A DNA stretch of 15,391 nt, from contig JAYPAP010000089.1 of assembly GCA_038123735.1 (NCBI GenBank), forward strand, positions 1 through 15,391. The letters run 5' to 3'. The notes under the pieces were generated by a model. That model saw only the letters and a list, made by a program, of their open reading frames with translations. It did not search any database and was not told where the DNA came from. Shown here one piece after another: positions 7,755 through 15,391 of the stretch. Source of the DNA: REDI01 sp038123735. GTDB taxonomy: Bacteria; Myxococcota_A; UBA796; GCA-2862545. Positions within the stretch are counted from its first letter, which is position 1; each line of letters starts with the position of its first letter. The position numbers and the translations under genes were made by a program.

Positions 7755-10700
7755 GTGTTTTATCGTTCTGTTCTCACCGCGGCATGTTTGGTTGCCCCCA
7801 CCCTCGCCATGGGCTTCGACGCTCATCACAGCCACGACTCAGGCTATGCGTTAGACATCGAGCCCCACCGAGTCTATACGTTCAACGCTGATATCCAGAG
7901 AACACTTCGGCATTCGATCTCCTGGAGCAAGTTCATCAACGGGGAAGGACAAGGCTGGACAGCGCGATTTGATGAGGTGACTGGCGAGCCACTCCGCGCA
8001 TTTGGTGCGGGAATCGACGTAGGTCTCATCCACGACCAAGCCGATGCCGTTCGTGCCCTACTCCAGTTTGTTGGCCGAAACGCATCCGCATTCCAGACGT
8101 CTCCGAAACTACTCGGCCCCGGCACGGCTTCCTACAATGCGAACTTCGACACCTGGTACGTCGACCTTCCCGCGATGTACGAANNNNNNNNNNGGGCTCC
8201 TGTGTGGCGAGCAGGCGTCACCGGTCGAATCAAGAACGGGAAGTTGGTCATGGTCGGTTCCCAGACGTATGCCGAGGTGCCTCGGTTAGGTGAGCTTCGA
8301 CTTTCCGAAACAGATGCTATCGATACCGCGATCGATCTAGGACCAGCCCCCCAAGCGGAGCATACGGTCACCTCAGCGCAGGTCGTCTGGCTTCCACTGC
8401 AGGTCAACGGAGAGCTCAGTCTGGTTCGGACTTGGGAAATCCACTCACACACAACGGAACCTCTCGGTGAGTGGGTCGCATTTGTTGACGCTGAAACCGG
8501 TGAACTGCTCAACATCTACAATGAAATCGCCTACATCAGCGGCGCGATCCAGGCTGAAGTCCATCCCCGACGCGCATCCGATCCTCTGGAAACCCGCCCG
8601 ATCGTGGATGCATGGATCACCTCCGGCGCAGAGCGTGTCTCCACCGATGAGAGCGGTGGATACGCGATTGGCGGTTCGTCGTACCAGATTGAACTGCGAG
8701 GGGACGACCTCGTCCTTCGGGATGCGGCGGACGGAAACAACATCCCATCCGCCACAACCAGCCTCGAAAATGCGCTGCTCACCACATCATTTGCGTCTCA
8801 ACCCGCTCTTGATGCTTGGGTCTCGCTCCAGACCACCCAAGCCTTTTGGAAAGACATTGCTCCAGGCGTGAACGTGGGCGGGACATCCGCGAGCAACAAA
8901 CTTACCGCCAACGTCAACGTCTCCGGCGGCAACTGCAACGCGTTCTACTCACCCCAACAGGGGACAGTGAACTTTTTCCCCGCTGGCGGCGGCTGCAACA
9001 ACACGGCCTCCGTCGCCGACGTCGTCTACCACGAGTGGGGGCATGGTTTTCACCGCTTCAGCATTCAGCGAGGCGGTTTCGACGGCTCACTATCTGAGGG
9101 TGCTGCGGACACTGTTGCCTTCCTACAGACCAACGGGAATATCATCGCTCCTTCATTCCGCACGAATGGGTCCGGCATTAGAGATGTCGCCCCCAACCGG
9201 AGCTATCCGGAAAACTATGTCAACGACCAGCGGTACATTCACCAAAATGGGCTCATCTTTGGTGGGGCCATGTGGGACTTGGTCGCCGAGCTCGAACCCA
9301 GGTACGGGCGAGAAGAGGCCAATCGTGTCGTCGCCCGGATCACGGCAGGTGCGCTCAAGGCGGGTACCGGCATCGCCACCATCGGAGAGGAGATCCTCGT
9401 CGCTGACGATGATGACGGGGACTTGGCCAACGGTACGCCCCATTATTGTGAGATCTTAGACGCACTCGACGCCCACGGGCTCCTTCCAGAGTTGGCCCTC
9501 GAGGTCCTCGTCGAGCACGATCAATTGGTCGAAGCCGAACCGAACGCGGTCACCCTCGTCGCCGAAGGGGGCGGCCTCGAGCTCGACTGTGTGGACATCG
9601 AAGACATTGAAGTTGTGTACCGAGCGAACGGTGGAAATTGGCAGTCCGCCCCCATGGCGGTCTCTGGGGGCACGAGCTCTGCTACCCTGCCAGACCTACC
9701 ATATGGGACATTTGTCGAATATTATCTCGATGCCGGCAGCGCCACTGTGCCGGGCGGCGGTATTCGAAATCCGCTGTCCTTATTCGTAGGCGGTGTCTTG
9801 CCTGTCTGGTTCACCAACTTCGAGGCTGATGATGCTGGATTTACCAGCGAGCTCATTCGCGGGGATGCCAGCTCTGCTGGCGCCAATGACTGGCAGTACG
9901 GCCGCCCCAACGCCACCCCTGCCAACGGTCAGGGTGGTACCAGCGTGAGCGGCGACCCCGATGGGGCGTATTCCGGCAATATGGCGTGGGGGAATGACCT
10001 GGGGAACGTCACTGATGGGCCGGATGGCAACCCGCAATATTGGAATGGCGTTTACCAGGGTGACCGGCATAATCGCCTAAACAGTCCCGCTATCGAGGTG
10101 CCTCCGCACCTTGAAGGTGTCTTCCTCCGATACGCTCGCTGGCTGAACGTGGAGGACGGTAGCTTTGATAAGGCGCAGATCCTGGCGGATGGCGAATTGG
10201 TTTGGACCAACTACTCGAGCGAGACCACGGAGGGCGGCGAGCACCACGAAGACCGGCGCTGGGTGATTCACTCGGTCGACCTCGAGGATGCGACGAGCGA
10301 TGGAGAACTTGTCTTATCCTGGGAAATCATCACCGACCAAGGTCTGCACATGGGCGGCTGGAACATCGACGATGTCCAGCTGCTGGCGCCCGCCACGCCC
10401 AACAACCGTCTAGCAATCACGGACTTCGAAGCCGGTGATGACCAACAGGGCGGCTCCATCCTCTCCTGGACCAACCCGAAGTATGCTCCGCTGGAGCGCG
10501 TGATCATCGTTCGCAAACTTAAGGAACTTCCTACCGGTCCTGATGACGGCGAGATCGTGGCGATCATCGACGAGCCCGAATTGGGTGAGCGCATGCGGAT
10601 GCAGGACACCACCAGTCGGCCAAATAGAGAGTACGGATACGCCATCTATGGCGACGACGGCACCGACACGCTCGGGTGGACCGTCCAAGGGTGGAATGCT

Positions 10701-10838
10701 GACACCGGCTCCGGGTTCGGACAGTCCGATGGCATTGCCGGCTGCTCATGTGATGCGACGTCCAGCGGCAGCGGATGGATGTTCTTCGGTGTGACCGGCC
10801 TATTGTTCGCGCTTCGTCGGCGACGTTCACAGCGATGA
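7755..10838 (+). CDS. Secreted M36/thermolysin-like zinc metallopeptidase, MYXO-CTERM anchored
   Basis: This predicted exported gluzincin protease has 1027 residues. The GTG start follows GGAGG at 7746-7750 with a short 4-nt spacer. Residues 1-~20 form a hydrophobic signal peptide (MFYRSVLTAACLVAPTLAMG). Residues ~30-260 look like an FTP/PepSY-type propeptide with PVWRAGVTGRI, of the kind that inhibits the zymogen in M4/M36 enzymes. The catalytic site is H426-E427-W-G-H430, with the third zinc ligand E448 in EGAAD (D452 matches the E-x-x-x-D pattern of thermolysin). H496 in YIHQNGLIFGG is a candidate for the transition-state His. Beta-sandwich modules follow (~570-980). The tail has GC-S-C (Cys997, Cys999), a hydrophobic helix and Arg-Arg-Arg-Arg, the MYXO-CTERM arrangement thought to be cleaved by myxosortase for surface attachment. 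A 10-N gap (8184-8193) lies in the propeptide. The stop overlaps the next start (ATGA). Confidence 0.88.
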   Translation: MFYRSVLTAACLVAPTLAMGFDAHHSHDSGYALDIEPHRVYTFNADIQRTLRHSISWSKFINGEGQGWTARFDEVTGEPLRAFGAGIDVGLIHDQADAVRALLQFVGRNASAFQTSPKLLGPGTASYNANFDTWYVDLPAMYEXXXXAPVWRAGVTGRIKNGKLVMVGSQTYAEVPRLGELRLSETDAIDTAIDLGPAPQAEHTVTSAQVVWLPLQVNGELSLVRTWEIHSHTTEPLGEWVAFVDAETGELLNIYNEIAYISGAIQAEVHPRRASDPLETRPIVDAWITSGAERVSTDESGGYAIGGSSYQIELRGDDLVLRDAADGNNIPSATTSLENALLTTSFASQPALDAWVSLQTTQAFWKDIAPGVNVGGTSASNKLTANVNVSGGNCNAFYSPQQGTVNFFPAGGGCNNTASVADVVYHEWGHGFHRFSIQRGGFDGSLSEGAADTVAFLQTNGNIIAPSFRTNGSGIRDVAPNRSYPENYVNDQRYIHQNGLIFGGAMWDLVAELEPRYGREEANRVVARITAGALKAGTGIATIGEEILVADDDDGDLANGTPHYCEILDALDAHGLLPELALEVLVEHDQLVEAEPNAVTLVAEGGGLELDCVDIEDIEVVYRANGGNWQSAPMAVSGGTSSATLPDLPYGTFVEYYLDAGSATVPGGGIRNPLSLFVGGVLPVWFTNFEADDAGFTSELIRGDASSAGANDWQYGRPNATPANGQGGTSVSGDPDGAYSGNMAWGNDLGNVTDGPDGNPQYWNGVYQGDRHNRLNSPAIEVPPHLEGVFLRYARWLNVEDGSFDKAQILADGELVWTNYSSETTEGGEHHEDRRWVIHSVDLEDATSDGELVLSWEIITDQGLHMGGWNIDDVQLLAPATPNNRLAITDFEAGDDQQGGSILSWTNPKYAPLERVIIVRKLKELPTGPDDGEIVAIIDEPELGERMRMQDTTSRPNREYGYAIYGDDGTDTLGWTVQGWNADTGSGFGQSDGIAGCSCDATSSGSGWMFFGVTGLLFALRRRRSQR
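8184..8193. other. Assembly gap (10 N) inside metallopeptidase propeptide
   Basis: Ten Ns separate GAA from GGGCTCCT. The downstream frame needs a missing length of 3n+1 bases. The smallest solution, a single G, would give Glu-Gly-Ala-Pro-Val-Trp-Arg-Ala, which suits a propeptide strand. The flanks share no overlap, so the true length cannot be settled here. Confidence 0.95.
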
Positions 10839-11509
10839 TCCGACCGTACGTGGTGGTCGCGCTCTTGGTGGCGAGCCCCCACGCGGCCAATGCTCTTCCG
10901 CTCCCCGACTATGAGCGGGACCTATCGATTCAGGTCTGGCACGAGCTGAATGCTTCCCTGGAACGTGGCCAACGCCTCCGGTTGGAGGCTCGAGCCCTTC
11001 CGGAGGGGCCCGCCCGAAAAAGCCTATACTCCCGTGCACAAGAGCAGCTTGAAGACGTCATCTCGGGCGCATCTCGTTTCTCTGCGCACATTGGGCCCTC
11101 CAGCGGACACAGCTACCTCGTCGGACTCGCCCACCTGGAATTGGGCCGACAGGACCAAGCCATGAAGGCGTTCAAACACTCCATCCAACTCGACCCGACC
11201 AATGCCTTTGATGCTTGGTTTGACCTAGGTCAGCTGCACGTCCGTCGCGGTGAATGGCGGGATGCCCTCGTCTGTTTCGATCAGGTGCGCAAAGGCATGC
11301 CGGACGCCTGGCCGGCCTCGGAAGCAGCGGCACTCGCGGCAGGTCAACTCGCTGATGCCGATTCCATGGAGACCTACCTCCGCGAGGCGATCGCCCGCGG
11401 TATGCCCACATCCAGCGTCCTCAGCCAACCGGAGTGGGAAGCTCTGCGGGAAAAAGCGCCAACCCGCGAGCCCCTAGAGCGCCTCGAGACCATCTACGGA
11501 CGCAAATGA
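10835..11509 (+). CDS. Exported TPR protein
   Basis: This 224-residue protein has no recognised specific family. The start is the ATG at 10835, which overlaps the metallopeptidase TGA as ATGA. There is no clear Shine-Dalgarno, so translation is probably coupled to the upstream gene. An in-frame ATG at 10775 lies inside the metallopeptidase tail and is unlikely. Residues 1-~21 look like a Sec signal peptide (MIRPYVVVALLVASPHAANA) without a lipobox Cys. About two TPR units follow at residues ~90-160: SYLVGLAHLELGRQDQAMKA, then AWFDLGQLHVRRGEWRDAL. A periplasmic or secreted binding role beside the metallopeptidase is inferred from the coupling. The gene ends directly against a terminator hairpin shared with the convergent groEL. 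Confidence 0.82.
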   Translation: MIRPYVVVALLVASPHAANALPLPDYERDLSIQVWHELNASLERGQRLRLEARALPEGPARKSLYSRAQEQLEDVISGASRFSAHIGPSSGHSYLVGLAHLELGRQDQAMKAFKHSIQLDPTNAFDAWFDLGQLHVRRGEWRDALVCFDQVRKGMPDAWPASEAAALAAGQLADADSMETYLREAIARGMPTSSVLSQPEWEALREKAPTREPLERLETIYGRK

Positions 11510-11542
11510 AAAGAGCGGCGAGCCCTCGGGGACTCGCCGCTC
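11509..11542 (-). terminator. Rho-independent terminator of groESL
   Basis: A perfect 10-bp stem pairs 11513-11522 with 11533-11542 around a 10-nt loop that can partly pair (CCC/GGG). On the minus strand it is followed directly by TTTT (11512-11509) and CATTT, so it terminates the groES-groEL transcript. On the plus strand it lies immediately after the exported TPR gene's stop but lacks a T-tract, so it is at most a weak terminator in that direction. Confidence 0.75.
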
Positions 11543-11565
11543 CATCAGCTAAGACGAGGTTGGAG

Positions 11566-13237
<1,672 letters not shown>

Positions 13238-13257
13238 GATGTACCTCTGAACGCACA

Positions 13258-13271
13258 ACTGACATATCAGT
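13258..13271 (-). other. Small hairpin in groES-groEL spacer
   Basis: The 89-bp groES-groEL spacer contains ACTGA and TCAGT arms around 4 nt (5-bp stem). It starts 21 nt upstream of the groEL start and just before the AGAGGT ribosome binding site. It could be an RNA stability or processing element, but a stem this short is also plausible by chance. Confidence 0.3.
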
Positions 13272-13326
13272 CATGCAATGTGTAGTGATGACTGCCGATC
13301 TGCGACCGAGACGGCAAAAAAGTGAC

Positions 13327-13614
13327 TTAGCTGAGGATCCCGAAGATCTCGCTCTCCTTGAGGATGAGTCGGTCTTCGCCGTCCACCTTGATCTCATTCC
13401 CGGCGTACTTGCCGAACAACACGCGATCGCCTTCCTTGACAACGAGCGCCTGAACCTCACCGCGGTCGTTCACGCGGCCATGGCCAACGGCGACAACAAT
13501 GCCTTCACTGGGCTTTTCCTTCGCCGATTCCGGGAGGAATAGACCACCTTTGGACTTGGTCTCTTCCTCGACGCGCTTCACCAACACTCGATCATAAAGC
13601 GGACGAACTTCCAT
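13327..13614 (-). CDS. groES: Co-chaperonin GroES (10 kDa subunit)
   Basis: GroES forms the heptameric lid that caps GroEL in the cytosol. The 95-residue length is typical. The start is ATG at 13614 (MEVRPLYDRVLVKRVEEE), preceded by AGGAAGG with a 5-nt spacer; the frame stays open upstream, but those residues do not fit the family. The mobile loop that contacts GroEL is recognisable as SKGGLFLPESAKEKPSEG, followed by VVAVGHG, VKEGDRVLFGKYAGNEIKVD and LKESEIFGIL. It is the first gene of groES-groEL. No CIRCE inverted repeat (TTAGCACTC-N9-GAGTGCTAA) is visible upstream, so HrcA control is not supported. Confidence 0.97.
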   Translation of the reverse strand: MEVRPLYDRVLVKRVEEETKSKGGLFLPESAKEKPSEGIVVAVGHGRVNDRGEVQALVVKEGDRVLFGKYAGNEIKVDGEDRLILKESEIFGILS

Positions 13615-13635
13615 CTGAACCTTCCTGTTTGGTTT

Positions 13636-13657
13636 CATCCCTGCGATCCGCAGGATG
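13636..13657 (-). promoter_or_regulatory. Hairpin in groES leader
   Basis: CCTGCG (13640-13645) and CGCAGG (13649-13654) form a 6-bp stem with a 3-nt loop. Allowing one bulged base, CAT/ATG adds 3 more pairs, spanning 13636-13657. On the minus strand the hairpin ends 21 nt before the groES ATG and leaves AGGAAGG exposed. It may stabilise the mRNA or tune heat-shock translation (inference). Confidence 0.4.
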
Positions 13658-13707
13658 CGTTGCCTATTCCCGGGCCGTGCGCGCTGCGACACCACCTCCG
13701 GCCGGGC

Positions 13708-13735
13708 TAGTTAGGCACCCGGTACCAGCCGTCAA
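13708..13735 (-). promoter_or_regulatory. Candidate groESL promoter
   Basis: On the minus strand TTGACG (13735-13730), preceded by C to give CTTGAC, is followed after 16 nt by TAACTA (13713-13708). The -35 is good for a sigma70 promoter and also resembles the CTTGAA of sigma32; the -10 is poor for both. The predicted leader is about 85-90 nt. The placement is sensible and the strength uncertain. Confidence 0.35.
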
Positions 13736-13762
13736 GCGAAGTCTCATCTACCGCCAGCCACC

Positions 13763-13791
13763 TTGACGAAACGACTGCTTCTCAATACCCG
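13763..13791 (+). promoter_or_regulatory. Candidate rpoZ promoter
   Basis: TTGACG (13763-13768) with a 17-nt spacer is followed by TACCCG (13786-13791), upstream of rpoZ. The -35 matches sigma70 well; the -10 shares only the leading TA. It points away from the groES candidate promoter, with the two TTGACG hexamers 27 bp apart in an outward-facing arrangement. Confidence 0.35.
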
Positions 13792-13813
13792 TCGCGGGTT
13801 GCAGAGGTGGTAC

Positions 13814-14104
13814 ATGGCTCGCATTACCGTCGAGGACTGTCTCGACGTCGTCCCCAATCGATTTTCCCTTGTCTTGGTCGCAGCAGAGCGCACCAAACAA
13901 CTCCTTCGAGGCGCTCAACCGATGATCGACCGCCCCGATGACAATAAAGAGGTCGTCATGGCGCTGCGCGAAGTGGCTGCCCATGCATTCGATATCGACG
14001 ACAGCGAAGTCGTATCTGAAGACCGCTGGCTGCCTGAGCACCGCCGTACCCAACCGGAAGAGATCGAGGACGAGTTCGACGACGAACTTCCCCCCGAAGC
14101 CTAA
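13814..14104 (+). CDS. rpoZ: DNA-directed RNA polymerase omega subunit
   Basis: Omega binds the beta' subunit, assists RNA polymerase assembly and, in many bacteria, forms part of a ppGpp site. The 96-residue protein begins MARITVEDCLDVVPNRF, the signature of the family; an in-frame ATG at 13763 would add 17 unrelated residues. FSLVLVAAERTKQL, DNKEVVMALREVA and an acidic tail (residues 82-96, IEDEFDDELPPEA) follow. GAGGTGG at 13804-13810 provides the ribosome binding site. It is the first gene of a likely rightward operon, 30 bp before a small acidic ORF. The common neighbours gmk and spoT/relA are absent from this window. Confidence 0.95.
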   Translation: MARITVEDCLDVVPNRFSLVLVAAERTKQLLRGAQPMIDRPDDNKEVVMALREVAAHAFDIDDSEVVSEDRWLPEHRRTQPEEIEDEFDDELPPEA

Positions 14105-14134
14105 TCCTAACCGCATTTTCCGAGTGGAGCCCCC

Positions 14135-14329
14135 ATGTCCAAGAGCGACCCACGTCTCGATGTCCGCGTCGTGAATTTTCATTTACGAGCCGGCAACGTG
14201 TCTCACGAAGACTACAATTCTTACTTGAACGACCTGCCAGACGATGCAGAAGAGGGTGTGGAAGTGGAAGTCCGCTTCGACAACGCATTCGAACGCCGCT
14301 CGGCCGAGGATGAAAACACCGAAAACTGA
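14135..14329 (+). CDS. Small acidic protein of unknown function (64 aa)
   Basis: I do not recognise a family. The ORF starts at ATG 14135 with GGAG at 14126-14129 and a 5-nt spacer, a credible ribosome binding site. It lies 30 bp after rpoZ and ends 7 bp before hutU, so it fits as the middle gene of a co-transcribed trio. The protein begins MSKSDPRLDVRVVNFHLRAG, then has SHEDYNSYLNDLPDDAEEG and VEVEVRFDN, and finishes with a Glu/Asp-rich tail. It has no Cys, signal peptide or membrane helix. The alternation of hydrophobic and charged residues (DVRVVNFHL, VEVEVRF) suggests two beta strands around a short helix. It is probably a small cytosolic protein, and its role is unknown. Confidence 0.75.
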   Translation: MSKSDPRLDVRVVNFHLRAGNVSHEDYNSYLNDLPDDAEEGVEVEVRFDNAFERRSAEDENTEN

Positions 14330-14336
14330 GGTTCCC

Positions 14337-15391
14337 ATGACCAAGCCCCCTGCACCGACCGGCGTCCGCAAAGTGACAGCCCCCCGAGGCCCGGAGCTCA
14401 CGTGTCGGGGATGGGTTCAGGAAGCCGCCTACCGGATGATCCAGCACAACCTGGAGTCCGATGTTGCTGAGCGACCTGAGGACCTTGTGGTCTATGGGGG
14501 CACGGGCAAAGCCGCTCGGGACTGGGAGAGTTTCGACCGCATCCTCGCCACCCTGCGAGACCTCGCGGATGATGAGACGCTCCTCGTTCAATCCGGAAAG
14601 CCGGTAGCGGTCTTCCGCTCCCATCCCGATGCTCCGCGCGTCCTCATCGCGAATAGTAATCTGGTCGGGAAATGGGCGACTTGGGACCACTTCCTCGAAC
14701 TAGAGAAAAAGGGTCTCATGATGTACGGCCAGATGACTGCTGGCTCATGGATCTACATCGGTACCCAAGGAATCCTTCAAGGTACCTACGAGACCTTTGT
14801 CGCGGCAGGCCGGACACACTTCGACTCTCCTGACCTGACCGGGCGTATCATTCTCACCGGAGGGCTCGGTGGAATGGGCGGCGCCCAGCCGCTCGCCGCG
14901 AGCATGGCTGGAGCGACGAGCCTCAACATCGAGATCGACCCGGACCGGATCCAGCGGCGCCTTGAGACCAGATACCTCGACGAGGTTGCAGACTCGCTGG
15001 AGGACGCCGTCGAGCGCGTTCAGCGCTATGCGGCTGCGGGCCAAGCCCGTTCCGTCGCCGTCGTCGGAAACNNNNNNNNNNNNNNNNNNNNNNNNNNNNN
15101 NNNNNNNNNNNNNNNNNNNNNNNNNNNNNNTCGCGCTCGGCTTCAAGCCTGACCTCGTCACCGACCAGACCTCGGCCCATGACCCCCTTGCGGGCTATAT
15201 TCCCGCTGGGATGACCGTCTCGGAAGCGGACCGACTACGGGAAGCGGACCCTGATGCGTACACGAAGGCGTCGTACGAGAGCATGCGTCGACACGTTGAA
15301 GCCATGGTCGAATTCGGAGAACGAGGCGCCCACGTATTCGACTACGGGAACAACCTACGCGCCGGCGCTTGCGAAGCTGGCTACCCTACGA
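14337..15391 (+). CDS. hutU: Urocanate hydratase (urocanase), 3' partial
   Basis: HutU converts urocanate to 4-imidazolone-5-propionate in histidine degradation, using tightly bound NAD+. The chosen start is ATG 14337, with GAGG at 14328-14331 and a 5-nt spacer; the frame stays open upstream but overlaps the small ORF. Family blocks are clear: VVYGGTGKAARDWE, DDETLLVQSGKPV, APRVLIANSNLVGKWATWDH, MYGQMTAGSWIYIGTQGI, QGTYETFVAAG, GGLGGMGGAQPLA (NAD-binding, residues 175-187), then VTDQTSAHDP and FDYGNN. The window ends before the catalytic Cys region. A run of 59 Ns (15072-15130) puts the downstream part out of frame; this is a gap-size artefact, since both sides read as urocanase. No hutH, hutI or hutG is visible within the window. 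Confidence 0.95.
15072..15130. other. Assembly gap (59 N) inside hutU with wrong estimated length
   Basis: The upstream half ends ...VAVVGN and the downstream half resumes ALGFKPDLVTDQ. Urocanases as I recall them have about 13 residues between the GN and the (R/K)PD, which leaves about 9 codons missing. That corresponds to about 25 Ns, a length that restores frame (3n+1). The 59 Ns here do not keep frame, so the gap estimate is too long. Confidence 0.85.

Noticed and set aside
10775..10834. Longer N-terminus for the exported TPR protein starting at 10775
   Set aside because: It would overlap the metallopeptidase's MYXO-CTERM coding region by 64 bp and bury the signal peptide; the ATG at 10835 gives a clean signal peptide and ATGA coupling.
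13615..13813. CIRCE/HrcA operator upstream of groES
   Set aside because: I looked for TTAGCACTC and its inverted partner at 9-nt spacing on both strands and found no match.
13956..14690. Long minus-strand ORF (244 codons) across rpoZ, the small ORF and hutU
   Set aside because: It is antisense to three well-supported genes, Arg/Ser/Gly-rich in the way of GC-rich shadow frames, and has no recognisable motif.

Overview
The window looks like a metagenome-assembled scaffold from a Myxococcota-like (former deltaproteobacterial) bacterium. Three things point that way: a MYXO-CTERM-type tail (Gly-Cys-x-Cys, then a hydrophobic helix and an Arg cluster) on a secreted metallopeptidase, a PNGase F-like secreted protein, and moderately GC-rich, densely packed genes with short Shine-Dalgarno sequences. 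The assignment is by protein style only. Four N-runs (three of exactly 10, one of 59) mark scaffold joins. The groEL join is provably an artefact, because a 6-bp direct repeat flanks the Ns and collapsing it restores the frame. No tRNA, rRNA, CRISPR array, transposase, integrase or phage gene was seen.

Left part (1-5655). A 5'-truncated PNGase F-like gene runs rightward. It converges, with a 10-bp overlap, on a leftward two-gene operon. That operon holds a large polytopic membrane protein fused to a spermidine-synthase-fold domain, then an aspartate kinase (lysC) joined through an ATGA stop/start overlap. The aspartate kinase has a normal catalytic half, but its regulatory C-terminus does not read as a standard tandem ACT pair. 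The membrane fusion carries a clear internal duplication and lacks the acidic motif expected of a true polyamine synthase.

Middle part (5654-11509), rightward. First is a 678-residue TPR/helical-repeat protein with a C-terminal ClpX-like four-cysteine zinc finger but no AAA+ ATPase. It is followed by a 1027-residue secreted gluzincin metallopeptidase (HEWGH...EGAAD) with the MYXO-CTERM tail, and then a 224-residue exported TPR protein coupled to it by another ATGA overlap. This is the most accessory-looking part of the window.

Right part (11510-15391). A strong hairpin terminator separates the exported TPR gene from the leftward groES-groEL operon, which it faces. About 200 bp of divergent regulatory DNA, with two outward-facing TTGACG hexamers, separates groES from a rightward run: rpoZ (RNA polymerase omega), a 64-residue acidic protein of unknown function, and hutU (urocanate hydratase, cut by the window edge). 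These housekeeping genes are ordinary individually, but rpoZ-small ORF-hutU is not the common rpoZ neighbourhood.

I do not see a complete, demonstrably new multi-gene system. The best leads are the TPR/ClpX-like zinc-finger protein, the lysC with a degenerate regulatory region coupled to the spermidine-synthase-like membrane fusion, and the small acidic protein between rpoZ and hutU.
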